DNA of 42,875 bases from Armatimonadota bacterium (GTDB taxonomy: Bacteria > Armatimonadota > UBA5829 > JAUSEB01), in the NCBI GenBank assembly GCA_030650495.1, contig JAUSEB010000353.1, positions 1-42,875 of the forward strand. Reading direction: 5' to 3'. Shown piece after piece: positions 8,862 to 18,800 of this stretch. A model generated the notes under the pieces. That model saw nothing but the letters and a program-made list of their open reading frames with translations, was not told where the DNA came from and made no database searches. The translations under genes and the position numbers were made by a program. Every line of letters starts with the position of its first letter. The stretch's first letter is position 1.

Positions 8862-10151
8862 ATGGCTGAGATCACTATGCCCAAAATGAGCGACGCAATG
8901 GAGGAAGGAACGCTTCTGAAATGGTTGAAGCATGAAGGCGATACGATTCAGAAGGGCGAGCCGATTGCCGAAATCGAGACGGATAAAGCGACATTGCAGA
9001 TGGAAGCCTACGAGTCCGGCGTTTTAACGGAGGTTAAGACACAGGAAGGGGAGACGGTTCCCGTCGGGACTCCGATCGCGGTCGTCGAACCCGACGGCAA
9101 AGCGGCCGCTCCGGCGCCACCCGCTGAGGCTCCCCCTGAAGAAGCGCCAAAAGAGGAAGCCCGTGTCGAGGAGCGTCCGCCTGTTCCGCCTGAAGCTCCG
9201 CCAACTCCGCCGCCCGCCGCGCCTGCTCCGCCACCTGTAAAAGAAGAGGAGAGGATTAAAGCATCTCCCCTTGCGCAAAAAATGGCGCAGGAGGCGGGAA
9301 TCGATCTCCGTGATATTACGGGAACGGGACCAGGCGGAAGAATAGTGGAGGCGGATGTGCGGGAGTATATCGAGAAAAGAGGCGCTCCCGCTCCAGCCCC
9401 CGCGGCTCCTCCTAAAGTCGAGGCGGCGCCACCCGCGGCCCCCGTTGAGGCTGTTGCCAAACCGCCGGCCGCCGGAACAGTGGAGTTGAGCCGGATCAGA
9501 AAAACCATCGCCAAACGGATGATCCAAAGCAAGCAGACTATTCCGCACTTCTACGTGACCTCGGAAGTAATCATGGATGACGCTCTCAAGCTCCGCGAGC
9601 AGTTAAATACGACAAAGCCGGAAGAAGCGAAGATATCCGTGACCGACCTTATTATTAAGGCCTGTTCCATCGCCTTGATGCGAATTCCTGAGATCAACGC
9701 TTCATGGGCGGATGATAAGATTCAGTATCACGAACATGCAAACGTAGCAATCGCCGTGTCTACTGACGAGGGGCTGATTGCGCCCGTTGTGCCGGAATGT
9801 GATGTGAAGTCGCTCTCGGAGATCGCCGTTAAATCGCGGGAGTTGATCAACAAGGTCAGGAACGGAACTATACGCCCTGAGGAGTATTCCGGCGGAACGT
9901 TCACAGTAAGCAATTTGGGGCAATATGATGTTGAGGACTTCGTTCCCATAATAGTCCCGCCTGAGAGCGCGATTTTGGCGGTGGCGACCATCGCGCCGCG
10001 TTCAATTGTTTTGGAGAACCAGATCGCGATTAAACAGACTGTCAAACTGACGCTTTCGGCAGACCATCGAATAACCGATGGCGTAGGCGCGGCGAGGTTC
10101 CTGAAGGAAGTCAAGGGGGTTTTGCAGGCGCCGTTTGCGCTCGTTGAATAA
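8862..10151 (+). CDS. pdhC: 2-oxoacid dehydrogenase E2 component (dihydrolipoyl acyltransferase)
   Basis: The core subunit of the complex moves acyl groups from E1 to CoA. Domains in order: one lipoyl domain (1-80, lipoyl lysine K42 in ETDKATLQME), a long Pro/Ala/Glu hinge (80-130), the E1/E3-binding domain (132-172, ASPLAQKMAQEAGIDL...GTGPGGRI), a second Ala/Pro hinge, and the catalytic domain from about 207 with H402 and D406 in DHRITDG. ATG 8862 was chosen over TTG 8856 because AGAGGAGG (8847-8854) is 7 bases before the ATG. LipA, encoded 4 kb upstream, should act on K42. E3 is not encoded nearby. A terminator follows at 10254. Confidence 0.93.
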   Translation: MAEITMPKMSDAMEEGTLLKWLKHEGDTIQKGEPIAEIETDKATLQMEAYESGVLTEVKTQEGETVPVGTPIAVVEPDGKAAAPAPPAEAPPEEAPKEEARVEERPPVPPEAPPTPPPAAPAPPPVKEEERIKASPLAQKMAQEAGIDLRDITGTGPGGRIVEADVREYIEKRGAPAPAPAAPPKVEAAPPAAPVEAVAKPPAAGTVELSRIRKTIAKRMIQSKQTIPHFYVTSEVIMDDALKLREQLNTTKPEEAKISVTDLIIKACSIALMRIPEINASWADDKIQYHEHANVAIAVSTDEGLIAPVVPECDVKSLSEIAVKSRELINKVRNGTIRPEEYSGGTFTVSNLGQYDVEDFVPIIVPPESAILAVATIAPRSIVLENQIAIKQTVKLTLSADHRITDGVGAARFLKEVKGVLQAPFALVE

Positions 10152-10253
10152 AAAATTAACAATAAAATAAAAACCCGGAACTTTGGAGTTGGAATGGACG
10201 TAAAACAAATGTAAAAGAGAAAACATCCTTTCTCCTTTCACCTCCTTTCCTCT

Positions 10254-10297
10254 GGCTCCGGTTCGGCGACTGCGACGCGGACCGGGGCTTCTTTTTG
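10254..10297 (+). terminator. Rho-independent terminator after the dehydrogenase genes
   Basis: GGCTCCGGTTCG pairs over 12 positions (with G-U wobble) with CGGACCGGGGCT across a 12-base loop and is followed by TCTTTTT. It lies about 100 bases after the E2 stop and reads in the plus direction. Confidence 0.75.
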
Positions 10298-10341
10298 TAC
10301 GAACCTCACCCAACTACCGACTATCGACTAACGACTGCTGC

Positions 10342-10371
10342 TTGAACCGGATAAGCAGTCTTTGTTATACT
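10342..10371 (+). promoter_or_regulatory. Predicted sigma-70-type promoter of panD
   Basis: TTGAAC (10342-10347) and TATACT (10366-10371) are 18 bases apart. The expected start near 10378 gives a leader of about 27 bases that contains the TTGGAG ribosome site. The position between a terminator and panD supports it. Confidence 0.6.
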
Positions 10372-10404
10372 TCTCAGTGTAGTTTATAACTTGGAGACAG
10401 TCAG

Positions 10405-10752
10405 TTGCGGCTTATTACGATTTGCAAAAGCAAGATTCACAGGGCGACGATAACCGAAACCGACGTAAACTATGTCGGCAGCATAACCATAGATATGGAT
10501 TTGATGGAGCGCGCGGGCATAGTTGACGGGGAGATGGTCCAGGTGTGGGATGTAGACAATGGCGAGCGGTTTTCCACTTACGCCATTCCCGGCGAGCGTG
10601 GGTCCGGCGCGATATGCGTAAACGGCGCCGCCGCGCATAAGGTAGGCTTGGGGCATAAGATCATCGTCGCGGCTTTTTGTCTGACCGACGAGCCTGTCAC
10701 TAGGAAAGTCGTGCTGGTTGACGACAACAACAGGTTTATGAGAAACCTATAG
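10405..10752 (+). CDS. panD: Aspartate 1-decarboxylase precursor
   Basis: PanD makes beta-alanine from L-aspartate for pantothenate and CoA synthesis. It is made as an inactive proenzyme that cuts itself before a serine to create a pyruvoyl group; the site here is G25-S26 in NYVGSITID. The family blocks [22 protein letters not shown] and CVNGAAAH are present, and 115 residues is normal. The start is TTG at 10405, with TTGGAG (10391-10396) 8 bases upstream. It appears monocistronic, with a promoter just before it and a hairpin terminator 13 bases after it. No other pantothenate gene is in the window. Confidence 0.95.
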   Translation: MRLITICKSKIHRATITETDVNYVGSITIDMDLMERAGIVDGEMVQVWDVDNGERFSTYAIPGERGSGAICVNGAAAHKVGLGHKIIVAAFCLTDEPVTRKVVLVDDNNRFMRNL

Positions 10753-10765
10753 CAACACTGATGAG

Positions 10766-10799
10766 AAAAGCCATCCCGACGTGTCGGGATGGCTTTTTA
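10766..10799 (+). terminator. Terminator hairpin after panD (first copy of duplicated hairpin)
   Basis: AAAAGCCATCCCGAC pairs perfectly (15 bp) with GTCGGGATGGCTTTT around a 2-base centre, with a T run in the 3' arm. The longer unit from 10751 (AGCAACACTGATGAG plus hairpin) recurs almost unchanged at 11106. Confidence 0.8.
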
Positions 10800-10877
10800 T
10801 ACTGCGGGAACGGCATATTTAGATAAAGCTATTGGTAATGCTAAATTAGAAGGAATGCCAGTGCCTTTAGTTTTGTT

Positions 10878-11018
10878 CTATTGCATGTTGTAGGGAAGAT
10901 GATCTGGCAAAGGATCATGCCATTTCATCACTGGTTTACTAGTGATTTTTAAGTATGCAACTCCGATTATAAAACCTACAAGTATTAGGACTACTATTAC
11001 GATCCCTTTCTTTCTCAT
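10878..11018 (-). CDS. Small single-pass membrane protein, unknown function
   Basis: This 46-residue protein begins MRKKGIVIVVLILVGFIIGV: three basic residues followed by one hydrophobic segment of about 18 residues, then a short polar tail ending PDHLPYNMQ. On the minus strand GGGGGTAGTAAG lies directly before the ATG at 11018; the frame could extend upstream to 11129, but that has no better ribosome site. A possible promoter lies at 11055-11084. It does not resemble a family I know. Composition differs from the flanking genes. It could be a signal-anchored peptide, part of the AT-rich cassette, or chance. Confidence 0.4.
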   Translation of the reverse strand: MRKKGIVIVVLILVGFIIGVAYLKITSKPVMKWHDPLPDHLPYNMQ

Positions 11019-11054
11019 CTTACTACCCCCAATTTTCAGTAACATACTGCCATA

Positions 11055-11084
11055 ATAATACCACTTTGTCATTGGACTAAACAA
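11055..11084 (-). promoter_or_regulatory. Possible promoter of the small membrane protein gene
   Basis: On the minus strand TTGTTT (complement of 11079-11084) and TATTAT (complement of 11055-11060) are 18 bases apart, about 35 bases before the proposed ATG. AT-rich surroundings make chance matches more likely. Confidence 0.3.
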
Positions 11085-11105
11085 AAGACAGTTCCCGCAG
11101 AATAC

Positions 11106-11157
11106 AGCAACACTTATGAGAAAAGCCATCCCGATAAATCGGGATGGCTTTTCTCAT
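11106..11157 (-). terminator. Second copy of the duplicated hairpin; likely terminator of the PEP-CTERM gene
   Basis: ATGAGAAAAGCCATCCCGAT (11116-11135) and ATCGGGATGGCTTTTCTCAT (11138-11157) form a perfect 20-bp stem with a 2-base centre. It sits 34 bases past the stop of the minus-strand gene ending at 11191. Including the AGCAACACTTATGAG lead it copies 10751-10797. Confidence 0.65.
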
Positions 11158-11190
11158 TGGGCCGGGGCGTCTATCTTATTGAGACGCCCA

Positions 11191-12438
11191 TCAGATGGGT
11201 GAATCTATGTCCACCCTTCTCCCTCTCCTTCCTCTCTCCCCGTGCAATCTTTTAGTTCTCCTTCGCGTGGCTCCGATCAAAGCAAACATACCCGCGGCGA
11301 GTCCCGCGAACGCGGATGGTTCGGGAACGACATCAACCTCAATGCCGGCTACTCCCACCGGGTTGAAGAATCCACTTATAGCTTGGGCGTTAAAGTTCAT
11401 CAGATTTACTATATATAATGTGTCAGTATCGGCGCTGGTTACGAACAGCGACTCGCCATCTTTCGAAAACGCCAATTCGTGATATGTGCTGTAGCCTATA
11501 TCCAGCGCGCCGGCGCTTGGATCGGCGAGCTCTATTGACAGATTTTGGTTGAGCCTGTAGCGTCGCAATTTGGATGATTCTTTTTCAGCCACATAGAAAT
11601 AGTCTCCCTGGAACGCCACTGAATACGCTGCTGTGAACTGATCAGTTTCCGGGTTGTCATACTGGTTGAGATCGAAGCTTGCCGCTATACTATTATTTAC
11701 CGGGTCTATGATCGAGATATCATCGGGAGCTTGCGTAGTGGCTCCGAGCCTGGTGATGAAGATATACTCCTTCAACCAACTTGTTGTGCCGACCGCCACA
11801 TGCATAGGCCCGCCGTTTAGAGCAGGTCCATTTGAATATCCCGATCCTTCAGTGAATACTCCCCATCCCATTGATTCAGAATCCACCCCTTGTTTAGCGA
11901 TATAAATGGCGTCATTACTCCCCGATGACACTGTTACCAAGCCTTGAGGTTTGGCGGAGAAATCCGTCAAGGTTTTTATATCGTATGTCCCGCCGGAAGT
12001 CCAAACTCCTGACGGATCGTTGATTCGTATCAGTTTGCCTAATTCAGTGTTCGTGACGTACAATTTATCGCCTTGGCTGCCGACTGTGGCCCAATAGGTT
12101 CCGGATCCACCCAAGGGTATATCCCCGACTTTGTCGAGCTTGTATGATGTTCCGTCATATACAGTTTTCAATACCGACACATAACCCTCTTTGTTGACTA
12201 CATAAGCGTACTGGCCATAGGTCGTTACTCCGCGTGGCTCCCCTCCTACGGCAACGGAATCCCCGGACAACGACCAACCGCCGCCCGAGGAACTCACCAG
12301 GGACACTGTGTCGTTGGAGGAGTTGGCGACGACCGCGAACTGGTCCGCCCAGACCGCTCCGTTCAGTCCAAATAATAGAATAATGGCCGCGGCCACGGCC
12401 AATATCCATAGCCTTGGCTGCCTTGTGGTTATCATCAT
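11191..12438 (-). CDS. Secreted beta-propeller protein with PEP-CTERM-like sorting end
   Basis: This 415-residue protein begins with a signal peptide (hydrophobic run about 10-28, likely cut after AVWA) and continues with repeats such as YAYVVNKEGYVSVL and KLYVTNTELGKLIRI, typical of YncE/NHL-like seven-bladed propellers. Near the end, VPEPS (371-375), a hydrophobic stretch and an Arg cluster (RRRTKR) make a PEP-CTERM signal, which in other bacteria is processed by an exosortase at the envelope. Unusually, 18 mostly basic residues follow the Arg cluster. AGAGGTG precedes ATG 12438, and a hairpin lies in the leader. No exosortase is in the window. The ligand is unknown. Confidence 0.75.
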   Translation of the reverse strand: MMITTRQPRLWILAVAAAIILLFGLNGAVWADQFAVVANSSNDTVSLVSSSGGGWSLSGDSVAVGGEPRGVTTYGQYAYVVNKEGYVSVLKTVYDGTSYKLDKVGDIPLGGSGTYWATVGSQGDKLYVTNTELGKLIRINDPSGVWTSGGTYDIKTLTDFSAKPQGLVTVSSGSNDAIYIAKQGVDSESMGWGVFTEGSGYSNGPALNGGPMHVAVGTTSWLKEYIFITRLGATTQAPDDISIIDPVNNSIAASFDLNQYDNPETDQFTAAYSVAFQGDYFYVAEKESSKLRRYRLNQNLSIELADPSAGALDIGYSTYHELAFSKDGESLFVTSADTDTLYIVNLMNFNAQAISGFFNPVGVAGIEVDVVPEPSAFAGLAAGMFALIGATRRRTKRLHGERGRRGRRVDIDSPI

Positions 12439-12452
12439 TCACCTCTTACTCG

Positions 12453-12470
12453 TGAGGCCATGGGGCCTCA
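12453..12470 (-). promoter_or_regulatory. Hairpin in the leader of the propeller/PEP-CTERM gene
   Basis: TGAGGCC and GGCCTCA form a perfect 7-bp stem with a 4-base loop, placed a few bases before the AGAGGTG ribosome site of the minus-strand gene. It could affect message stability or initiation; no ligand-binding class is recognised. Confidence 0.35.
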
Positions 12471-12811
12471 TTCAATAAAGCTATGTGCACAAATCGTGCC
12501 ATTTCCAGCGGATGCCCGGCGGATGGATTTCAAGCAGTTAATCAGTTGAGAGATAGCTGTGCGGTATAATTAAGATAGGGAGTCAAGGCAGTCGAGGGGT
12601 GCGGCGCCTTCGGCGCCGGCGTCGAGATCCTTCGACAAGCTCAGGAGGCTGCCGATGCAACAAAATTAAAGCTGTCAGCTGTCAGCTGACAGCTAAAACC
12701 AACCGACAACCGATTTATAGCAAGAGGGCATGCGCCTTGTTATGAGGAACAATTAAGAGGTCTTGCCAGTCGAATTACTGAGTTTGGCGCGCCTAAAATG
12801 AACCGCGCGAG
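12471..12811. other. Intergenic region between divergent secreted-protein genes, mostly repeat modules
   Basis: This gap holds a TATAAT at 12565-12570 without a well-spaced -35 box, a GGCGCC-TTC-GGCGCC hairpin (12603-12617), the GATCCTTCG element (12625-12666, the near twin of 6526-6566) and a CAGCTG palindrome (12670-12694). No convincing gene lies in it. Promoters of the two divergent genes should lie here but could not be fixed. Confidence 0.6.
12670..12694. repeat. AGCTGTC/GACAGCT palindrome, copy 1
   Basis: The 25-bp stretch is built from AGCTGTC words followed by the inverse. The same palindrome occurs at 34769-34797 and, as a perfect 34-bp version, at 37038-37071. Copies 1 and 2 are both preceded within 100 bases by GTCGAGGGG. 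Confidence 0.75.
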
Positions 12812-15800
12812 ATGCTGACGGGAGCAATTACTTTGATTTTGGGTACAGCTATGAAGCTATTGGGCAAAGCCGCGCTTGTATGCGCCCCCTTTGTTCTGCT
12901 GCTTACAGCCGACACGGCCTGGTGTCAGGATCCCCACTGGGGAACGTTCCACTACGACCAAAAGCGTACCGGATATAATGATCTGGTAAAAGACCTCAAC
13001 GCCATTGACCCCGCTCTGCAAACCGCTACTCGCGGAGGACTTGGCCTCATTTGGACCTTCCCAATGCCGGGAAAGAGCGCCGGCACGGAATCCGATAGAA
13101 TAATCGACAACCGTGTGCAGCCAGATAAAACTTTTTTCAATATAGGTGATTTTTGGGGAATTCGGCGCTGGGATGACGCTTATCTGGGAGACTATCTGCA
13201 AACTACGGGTGTTGCGCCCCCTCCGCCCCCGGCAAATCAAACTGATCCACCGGATCCCCCAGAAACAACGGCTACGACGGAAGTCTCGTGGAATTTCCCC
13301 GGTTATCTGCCGACAGACCGCGAATACAGAGTGTTCGTATGGTTCCCATCAGAGCCCAGAGACTCCAATGGCAACCCAATTACGCTGCACACACAAAAAG
13401 CAATATACATTGTTGAGAGCGAAAATAGCACGCAGAGGTTTGCGATGGATCAGACCGTGGGCGGCAACTGGGTCGAATTGGGAACGCGCGGCTTTAAGTT
13501 CAGTTCGCCTCAACAAAGAGTCCGTCTAATCAATGTAATAGGCGATTATGAAGTGGGCAAAGACAAGAAGGTCGTCGCGGACGCCGTTATGTTCACCCCC
13601 ACTTTGAACCAGGCGGTGTATTCTTCCCCCGCCAGCGCTACGTATAAGAACAGCATAGAAATGCCCGTTGGCTCGACCGATCCTGGCTACAAACCAGGTT
13701 GGAATGAAATCCCAGCGGTTTATATAGGTGTTGTGGAGTCGCCCAGGCAAGCGGCTGACTATAATATGAACTATGGCAAGGTTTACTGCGTCAACAGCGA
13801 CGCTAATCCTGCACGGTTCATCAATAGAATAGGTGAAGGCGCAGGGAAAGAAATCTGGCGTTATCCGGCTGATACGGCCATTCGGCAGACGCATCCGCTT
13901 AAAGATTTGGAAGGCCCGATAGAGGGCGGAATCTACAGTTCCCCGACCGTGGCGGAGATCGATGGCAGGAAAATGGTCTTTTTCTCCGCGATGGACCGCC
14001 AGACGTACGCCCTGGACGCGACAACCGGAGAGCTTATCTGGAAAGGGCCTGGGGAAACTGTAAGCGAACCAGCCACGGCCAGCGGATGGGGTCTTCAATC
14101 TAGCAATGAAGCATTTGGCGGTTCTTTCCTCAGCGCAACCGCGAGCACAAGCGGCGGGAGTTCCGTGGAATGGGCAGGGCCGGGCGCCGGGGTAGATATT
14201 TTCAATTACGGCGCTTTATCGACTGATCCCGACATAGGACACGCTTATGCTATATATGTATGGCTGCCGAGTTCCCCAAGTGATACTGCTGAGCGGGCCA
14301 CCGACGCTGAATATACGATCACATACGACGGGGGAAAGACAACTGATCCTATCAAATTAAACCAAGAGCTTGCAAGAGGAGCCTCCAGGTGGGTTAAACT
14401 CAGAATGTCGTATTGGAATGTAGAAAAAGTGACGCTCACCAACATGTCTAATGACGGCGACTATCCGCAGGTTGTCGCCGATGCAATAATGTTCGTCCCG
14501 GAATATCTTGGGCAGTTTATTTACTCCAGTCCTGCTCTTGCGGGAGATAATGTTATCATTGGAAATCTAAATGGTCGTGTATACGCCCTAAAAGCGGCGG
14601 GAGGCACAACGCCGGGAGCCACAATAGAGCAGTGGGTTTATCCCGAGGTCCGCATAAAGAATATCGCAACAAACGACCAAGCTCCGCTCGGTCCATTTGT
14701 CGCCACTCCGGCTATTGAAGGCGTTGCGGCGTTCATCGGCTCCACAAACGGGCGATTTTACAGATTATCGCCTATAACAATTCCTCCAGACCCGGCCGCC
14801 ACTGTGATGTTCCCTGATAAAAACGCCTCTGCCACCTCTGGGTTCAGCGCGACGGCGGCTATTGACGACGGCATCTACGTAGGGTCGATCGACGGAATCC
14901 TGTATAAGCTGGACAAAACCAGCTTGGCCGCAATGTGGCAATTCCCCATAGATGATGGCGTATCCGAAACCGTGGACGCGGTCGGCGCGTTCAGATACTC
15001 ATCTCCGGCGATACGGGATAATATAGTTTATTCCGGTTCCAGCGACGGACGGGTGTATGCGGTGAATAAAGCCGATGGAACCGGCGCATGGGATCAGCTT
15101 CTTTCCGGCCCGGTATATTCATCCTGCGCGTTGGACAAAAGTCTCCAACCAACCATATTCGCAGCCACTATGAACGGCAATGTATGGTGGATGAACTCAA
15201 ATAACGGAACTATGCCGTATTGGGCCGGAAGGCACATCGGTAGCCGCGTGTTCTCTTCCCCGGCGGTGTCGAAAGTGTCGAAATCCACAGAACCTGATGC
15301 TTCTTATATGTATGTCGGAAGCGATGACGGCAGGCTCTATGCGTTTTCCTCAACAGTGAACGGCGGCTGGTGGTCAGGCGACCCGGATCTAAATCCCGAG
15401 CCGGTGGAAGCAAGCAACCTCCAGCAGCCCGACCCCGCGAGCTCCGTCCAAGTGCAGATAGTGGACAACAAAACCTATGATAAGATTACCAAGTCCGGGA
15501 ATCCAGAGTATTTTGTTCTCGGAGATGATTTGGCAAACTATCCGGAACCAAAGGACGGGCACGAACATGGCAAGGATCTGAGGCTGGCGACTCCACCCGG
15601 ATATGGGGTAGGCGGATCGAGCAAAGAGGTCATTTATGAGTGGGGGGAGAGCATTCATGTCATCATTTGGAACCTGAACAAAAAAGCGGACCTTGAAGGC
15701 AATGTGACAGTCGATATGTTCTCCTCATCAAGGAGCGGCAGTAACACTGTTCCGGGCGATGTTGGATCGGGCGGAGTGGAGTCGGGCAGTCAGCCAAAAT

Positions 15801-18800
15801 CAGGGACTGTAAGCCCCTCGCAAGTTACTTCCTACACTATGACAGCCGGCGCTGAATCGGGTACGGAAAAGAGCTGGGCTTATTACAAATTCGATATCCC
15901 GAAAGCGTGGATGCAGCAGGGTAATAATAGGCCGCCGGGACCGGGTTCCGCCTGGATAATACAGGCGACAATGAAGGTAAAAGTCCTTGATGAAGACGGT
16001 AAAAAACTCCCGGGCACATCCATAACCGCCAGGGTTCCCGAGCTTGACGCTGCCGGGAAACCTGGGAGCTACAAACCTCAATATGTCTCGATAAACAACC
16101 CGCTTGCGATAATGGGGCCGGACGGGACAAAACTTGGATGGCCGTCGAACTACAGTCTGACCACCGGTACGGCTACCGATCCACCGAGAGGCGATAGAAT
16201 GGCGCGCGTCAACGGTAAGGGCGCGACAGGCGCCGGCGGTGTTGAACCGGTGATTACGTTCCCGCCAACAAACCACGGCAATAACAGCGAAGCCATCCTG
16301 CTTCACGTTATGGACCGCAGCTCGATGGGCTTAAGCGGGCAATCGCTGGATAAATTCAGAATAGACCCGTCGGATCTATATTGGCGGGGCGGAGTCGCGG
16401 CCGTCGTCAACCCGCTTCCATGGGATTGGCAGCCGACCGAAGAGCGCGGCAACTGGCAGGAGATGTTCTCCGGACTCCAGAACGCTTACGTCGGCTCGCA
16501 AAAGGACTATCCCGATATCCGCCAGAGATATGAGCATTTCACCAAACTATCGGACGGCAAAAATCCGGCGATGGCAAACGCCCCACTGCTGGGAGCCACG
16601 GTCCCGCCCAGCGGCGGCCGCATGGTGGTTGCGGACCCGGTGGAGACCTATGTAGACGTGCCGCGTTTCCAACCCGCAAACGACACCGTGTCCGGCGACA
16701 CTAGCCGCGGGTACATCGGATATATGCAGGCATATCTGGATATGAACAGCAACGGCCAATTCGAGGACGGCAACTTTATATCGGGCGATCCGACCACATA
16801 TATAGAACCTTTCCGGCCGTTTATCGTCAAAATCGGTGTGCTGCCTGATTTCCGCATTCGCGTGGAGGAATCGCTGATCGACCTCGGCAAGGCGCCGCAC
16901 GGACTTGGGATGGAATTTCCTTCAGTGGATGGGACGCTTCCCCCATGGAGTCCTTTTGACGCTCAAGTGAATCCGTTGGCCCCATCAGCATCATGGTACC
17001 GCGAGTTCACCGTGAAGAACTTAGGCAATGTGAACGCTCTTAATATACAAGCGCTGGTTTCCGACCTGGTCAGCGCTCAGAGCGGCGTGCCGATCTTTGC
17101 GAATAACATACGCACATCTCTTGATGGCATGACCGATGCAACTATCTCCAAAGCAAGAGTGGGCGACACGGAGCCTACCATACTTAACTTGCCGGACTCA
17201 CGCCGGTTCGAGTCCGACCCGGCGCTAAAAGATAATGACTTTGGCAAACCTAAAATAGGAATGGTTGTGCCTCTTACGCAGCCGATCGGAACATATTGGG
17301 CGCCTCGTATTGATATAAGGTCTGCCAACGCTGACGCTGATCCCACTTTCGCCCTGAAAATAACGGTGCGCGAAGACCGGCTGACTGACGGGCTGGTTGA
17401 AGGCGCGCTGCCGCAGATAGACGATCCTTATCTTGCGCCGAGGCCGGCTTCGGCGGGCGACGTGCAGCCGGCGGCGTTCCGCGAGATAAACCCGTCCGAC
17501 CCTTACGCCAAGGGGAACGCGCACATGTTCTGGTCCAGCAACAGAAAGCCGGATATGTCCACTAGCACAGTAAGCCCGAACGACCCGTGGTATATTTTCA
17601 AAGCAAAGTTGCGTTATGACAGCGCAGCAACCCCGCCGAAATGGGGTTTGGATACCGCTTCGCTCAGTCGCTGGTGGAGCACCAGCGACGCGACGACGAG
17701 CTTGACGAGGATTCCCACCGCATTCGACTGGCCGTCTGATCCCGGTGTTCAAGGAACCATAGTCCCTAATACGATAAAGCATCTCAGTCCATCCGTGGCG
17801 CAAGACCCGGCGGATGGACAGACATGGCTGTTCTGGCAAGGCCAGATGTATAGACAGCAACCTAATGGGCCTCTGAACCAAGAGAACCGCGTCTTCTACA
17901 CCGATGTGACGGGCGGCGCTATTGACAACACTGTCTACAGCTTCTCAAGGGATTTCTCAATGGTGAAGCAATCGCCGCGAGGGTTGGTCTACACCACGAC
18001 CGACTCAAAGAAGTGGATGTGGGCTTTCTACTATGGCGGCGACGCTCAGCGGTGGAACATATTCTATAACGCGCATAATTCTCCCAGCAGCCAGAGTACT
18101 CACGACCCCGAGAAATGGTCGGCGGATATGAAACTATCCACGCCCGACAGCTTGTCGTCCGTATCGGAGCCGATAGCGATCAAACGGACCATAAACGGCG
18201 CGGAATATCTGGATATAACTTATACCGGCGTATCGAAAGAAGCTCAGAACAGCGACATCTATATGAGCAGATACGGTATCTCCGTATCTTCGCCGGCGCC
18301 GCTGGCCGTTCGTTTGACACCGGTGGTGTTCCCCAGGGTCTCGAATGAGGTTATGCGCCGCGACGAGAAACGCGGCGTCTATACAAGCCGCCACATTTGG
18401 TGGATACGGCCAACTCTTGATCCGAGCTTTTATAATGATCCCAATCCCACCGTAACTCCGACCTGGCCGGTGATAGAAATTCAAATCCCAGGAAAGAAGT
18501 CTCTGTACGCAACGGACCCCAAGGCCGTTTATGATAAAAATAATCCACCTAACCCCATTCCCGACAAACCAGAAATAACGAGGGACAAAGCTACCGGCCT
18601 GTATATATTCAATTACGACGTCAATGACGATCGCGCCAAACCGCTGCGGCAGACGATCATCGACACAAGCACGGGAACGGTAAGGTTTGGCAAGCCGCTG
18701 TCCGCAGGCGTAAATGATAACGATATTAACAAAATCAAGGTCATTGCATCTTACAATCCGCGAGCGTTGAGGCTTTCAGCCACGCAGCTTTGGGCCGGAA

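Larger units (their letters stand above)
10798..11104. mobile_element. AT-rich cassette with 14-bp terminal inverted repeats
   Basis: The left end TATACTGCGGGAAC (10798-10811) is the inverse of the right end GTTCCCGCAGAATA (11091-11104) at 13 of 14 positions. The interior is clearly richer in A and T than its neighbours and holds one small reading frame. Outside both ends lie near-identical copies of a hairpin unit (10751-10797 and 11106-11152), as if a terminator had been duplicated around an insert. No transposase is encoded, so a MITE-like or other non-autonomous insert is only an inference. Confidence 0.4.

Noticed and set aside
9008-9548. Two overlapping 174-residue minus-strand frames opposite the E2 linker
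   Set aside because: Gly/Ala/Ser- and Arg-rich text arises from the Pro/Ala codons of the E2 hinges.
12565-12570. TATAAT as promoter of the giant gene
   Set aside because: No -35 box lies at a suitable distance (TTGAGA is only 13 bases away), and the gene starts more than 240 bases downstream past repeats.
17225-17881. 218-residue minus-strand frame inside the giant gene
   Set aside because: It is Arg-rich with no recognisable domain and is explained by codon bias of the plus-strand gene.
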